A DNA stretch of 64,000 bases, from positions 1 to 64,000 of the forward strand of contig JAKZAP010000160.1 in assembly GCA_023053575.1 (NCBI GenBank), written 5' to 3'. This stretch comes from Branchinecta lynchi. Lineage: Eukaryota; Arthropoda; Branchiopoda; Anostraca; Branchinectidae. The notes under the pieces were generated by a model. The model saw only the letters and a program-made list of their open reading frames with translations, was not told the DNA's origin and ran no database searches. Shown in pieces: positions 61,106 to 64,000 of this stretch. Both the position numbers and the translations under genes were made by a program. Each line of letters starts with the position of its first letter. The stretch's first letter is position 1.

Positions 61106-61586
61106 TCAGTCAGTCAAGGCAGACAGACAGACAGACAGACAGTCAGTCAGTCAAGACAGACAGACAGTCAGTCAGTCAGTCAAGACAGACAGACAGTCAG
61201 TCAGTCAAGACAGCCAGACAGACAGTCAGTCAGACAGTCAGTCAAGACAGACAGACTGTCAGTCAGTCAAGCCAGACAGACAGACAGACAGTCAGTCAAT
61301 AAGTCAAGGCAGACAGACAGACAAACAGACAGTCAGTCAAGTCAGTCAAGATAGACATACAGTCAGCCAAGAGAGACAGTCAGTCAGTCAGTCAAGGCAC
61401 ACCGACAGACAGACAGACAGTCAGTCAGTCAGTCAAGACAGACAGATAGACAGACAGACAAACAGACAGCCAGTCAGTCAAGTCAGTCAAGATAGACAGA
61501 CAGTCAGTCAAGATAAACAGACAGACAGTCAGTCAGTCAAGACAGACAAACAGTCAGTCAGTCAGGACAGACAGACAGTCAGTCAG

Positions 61587-61736
61587 TCAAGACAGACAGA
61601 CAGTCAGTCAGTCAAGACAGACAGACAGTCAGTCAGTCAAGACAGACAGACAGTCAGTCAGTCAAGACAGACAGACAGTCAGTCAGTCAAGACAGACAGA
61701 CAGTCAGTCAGTCAAGACAGACAGACAGTCAGTCAG
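61587..61736 (+). repeat. Homogeneous 25-bp repeat, six copies
   Basis: Counterpart of 60,931-61,105 in the second copy of the 656-bp duplication, with six rather than seven A-(GACA)3-(GTCA)3 units. Confidence 0.9.
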
Positions 61737-61863
61737 TCAGTCAGTCAAGGCAGACAGACAGACAGACAGACAGTCAGTCAGTCAAGACAGACAGACAGTC
61801 AGTCAGTCAGTCAAGACAGACAGACAGTCAGTCAGTCAAGACAGCCAGACAGACAGACAGACA

Positions 61864-63958
61864 GCCAGTCAGTCAAGACAGACAGACAGTCAGTCAGTCA
61901 AGATAGACAGACAGTCAGTCAAAACAGACTGACAGACAGACAGACAGTCAGTCAGTCAGTCAAGACAGACAGACAGATAGTCAGTCAGTCAAGACACACA
62001 GTCAGTCAGTCAGTCAAGACAGACATACAGACAGTCAGTCAGTCAGTCAAGGCAGACAGATAGTCAGTCAGTCAAGACAGACAGACATCCAGTCAAGACA
62101 GACAGAAAGTCAGTCAAGACATACACCCTGTCGAACATACTGTCAGTCAGTGACAGACTGTCAGTCGAGACAGACAGACAGACAGACAGTCAGTAAAGAC
62201 AGACATACAATCAGTCAAGACAGAGAGGCAGTCAGACAGTCAGTCAGTCAGTTAGTCAAGGCAGACAGACAGACAGACAGTCAGTCAGTCAAGACAGACA
62301 GACAGTCAGTCATTCAGTCAAGGCAGACAGACAGACAGACAGACAATCAGACAAGACAGACAGACAGACAGACGGTCAGTCAGACAGTCAGTCAGTCAGT
62401 CAGTCAAGGCAGACAGACAGACAGACAGTCAGTCAGTCAAGACAGACAGACAGACAGTCAGTCAGTCAAGACAGACAGACAGACAGTCAGTCAGTCAAGA
62501 CAGACAGACAGACAGTCAGTCAAGACACACAGACAGACAGTCAGTCTGTCAGTCAAGGCAGCGGGTCAGTCAAGACAGACAGACAGACAGACAGTCAGTC
62601 AGTCAGTCAAGACAGACAGACAGACAGACTGTCAGTCAGTCAGATAAGACAGACAGACGGACAGACAGTCAGTCAAGACAGACAGACAGACAGACAGTCA
62701 GTCAGTCAAGTCATTCAAGATAGACATACAGTCAGTCAAAACAGACTGACAGACAGACAGACTTTCAGTCAGTCAGTCAAGACAGACAGACAGACAGTCA
62801 GTCAGTCAAGACAGATAGGCAGTCATTCAGTCAAGACAGACAGACAGTCAGTCAGTCAAGACACACAGTCGGTCAGTCAGTCAAGACAGACAGACAGACA
62901 GTAAGTCAGACAGTCAGTCAGTCACTCAAGGCAGACAGATAGTCAGTCAGTCAAGACAGACCGACTGTCAGTTGAGACAGACCGACAGACAGACAGTCAA
63001 TAAAGACAGACAGACAATCAGTCAAGACAGACAAACAGTCAGACAGTCAAAACAGACAGACAATCAGTCAAGACAGACAGACAGTCAGTCAGTCAGTCAA
63101 GACAGACAGACAGTCAGTTAGTCAAGACAGACAGACAGACAGACAGACAGTCAAGATAGACAGACAGTCACTCTTAACAGACAAACAGTCAGTCAGTCAA
63201 GACAGACAGACAGACAGTCAGTCAGTCAAGACAGACAGACGGACAGTCAGTCAAGACTGACAGACAGACAGACAGTCAGTCAGTCAGTCAAGACAGCCAG
63301 ACAGTCAGTCAGTCAAGGCAGACAGACAGAAAGACAGACAGTCAGTCAGTCAAGACAGCCAGACAGACAGTCAGTCAGTCAGTCAAGACAGACAGACAGA
63401 TAGAAAGTCAGTCAGTCAGATAAGACAGACAGACGGACAACAGTCAGTCAAGACAGACAGACAGTCAGTCAAGTCATTCAAGATAGACATACAGTCAGTC
63501 ATAACAGACAGACAGACAGACAGACAGTCAGTCAGTCAGTCAGTCAAGACAGACAGACAGTCAGTCAGTCAAGGCAGACAGACAGACAGACGGACAGACA
63601 GCCAGTCAAGACAGACAGACAGACAGTCAGTCAGACAGTCAGTCAAGTCACACAGACAGACAGACAGTCAGTCAGTCAGTCAAGACAGACAGACAGACAG
63701 ACAGACACACAGACAGACAGACAGTCAGTCAAGTCAGTCAAGATAGACATACAGTCAGTCAAGACAGACAGACAGACAGACAGTCAGTCAGACAGTCAGT
63801 CAGTCAGTCAAGGCAGACAGATAGACAGACAGACAGTCAGTCAAGACAGACAGACAGACATACAGTCAGTAAAGACAGACAAACAGACAGAACGACAGAC
63901 AGACAAACAGACAGACAGTCAGTCAGTCAGTCAAGACAGACAGACAGTCAGTTAGTCA

Positions 63959-63999
<41 letters not shown>

Positions 64000-64000
64000 G
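61864..64000 (+). repeat. Long duplication in the tetranucleotide array, second copy
   Basis: It repeats 58,462-60,660 in order. Relative to the first copy it lacks 50 bp (first-copy sequence near 58,580-58,640 containing GATATGCAGTCATTC) and has lost 12 bp further on. Point differences include AACATACTG for AACATACAG and GAGAGGCAG for GAGAGACAG. It reaches the window edge inside a GACA run, so its true end is not seen. Confidence 0.85.

Larger units (their letters stand above)
60680..61850 (+). repeat. Tandem duplication of 656 bp in the tetranucleotide array
   Basis: The module from AAGTCAGTCAAGATAGAC and GTCAGCCAAGAGAGAC (60,711) recurs at 61,367. Shared landmarks include GGCACACCGACAG, AGATAAACAG and GTCAGTCAGGACAG. 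After the 25-bp repeat inside it, the offset drops to 631 bp because the second copy has one fewer 25-bp unit. Confidence 0.85.
55899..64000 (+). repeat. Compound (GACA)n/(GTCA)n tetranucleotide array
   Basis: Blocks of GACA, usually two to eight, alternate with blocks of GTCA, usually two to five, commonly joined by an extra A (GTCAAGACA) that shifts the register by one base per cycle. Minor variants are CATACAG, GATAGAC, AAGGCAG, ACGGAC and CACACAG. The array runs to the window edge and probably beyond. Long open frames rich in S, Q, D, R and T arise because the tetranucleotides lack stops in some frames; I do not regard them as genes. Confidence 0.95.

Noticed and set aside
1..64000. Telomere repeat
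   Set aside because: No TTAGGG, TTAGG or similar array is present. A subtelomeric position is possible but has no direct support.

Overview
The window is entirely non-coding repetitive DNA with no gene I can support. It is eukaryotic in character: a 56-kb satellite of 17-bp monomers with higher-order structure, a small island resembling a retrotransposon LTR present in three copies, and an 8-kb compound tetranucleotide array. Nothing identifies the species; a metazoan heterochromatic or subtelomeric-type region is a guess. The many open frames are by-products of the repeat. A 17-bp monomer without stops reads as the same 17-residue cycle in all three frames of a strand (NLVGKQTLWENKPCGKT forward; a FPQGLFSHKV-type cycle in reverse). 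Frames end only at variant units that create TGA or TAA.

Layout. From 1 to about 47,141 is a forward array of the monomer AACCTTGTGGGAAAACA (last base A or C). Variant monomers recur in fixed order, giving nested higher-order repeats with offsets mostly at or near multiples of 17 (306, 680, 782, 969, 1,446, 2,448, 2,497 and 2,686 bp). At 47,142 the array flips to the opposite strand for about 370 bp and runs into a non-satellite island (47,512-47,735). The island looks like a short LTR followed by a possible primer binding site. Forward satellite then resumes. A block of 4,137 bp containing flip and island is duplicated in tandem (about 43,640-47,780 and 47,777-51,920) with no difference that I noticed. 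A third, 5'-truncated island lies at 54,350-54,535, inside a further duplication of about 2.6 kb. The satellite ends at about 55,890 and passes abruptly into (GACA)n/(GTCA)n DNA to the window end. That array has its own 25-bp unit, a 656-bp duplication and a 3.35-kb duplication.

The most interesting biological point is that the consensus 17-mer contains the CSL/Su(H)/RBPJ recognition sequence (YGTGGGAA). The commonest variant instead carries a canonical E2F site (GCGGGAAA). The array could therefore hold a few thousand factor-binding sequences. Whether they bind anything is not shown by sequence. The second interest is structural: inverted blocks, microhomology at junctions and near-identical kilobase duplications suggest recent turnover by template switching and unequal exchange, or in part an assembly artefact.
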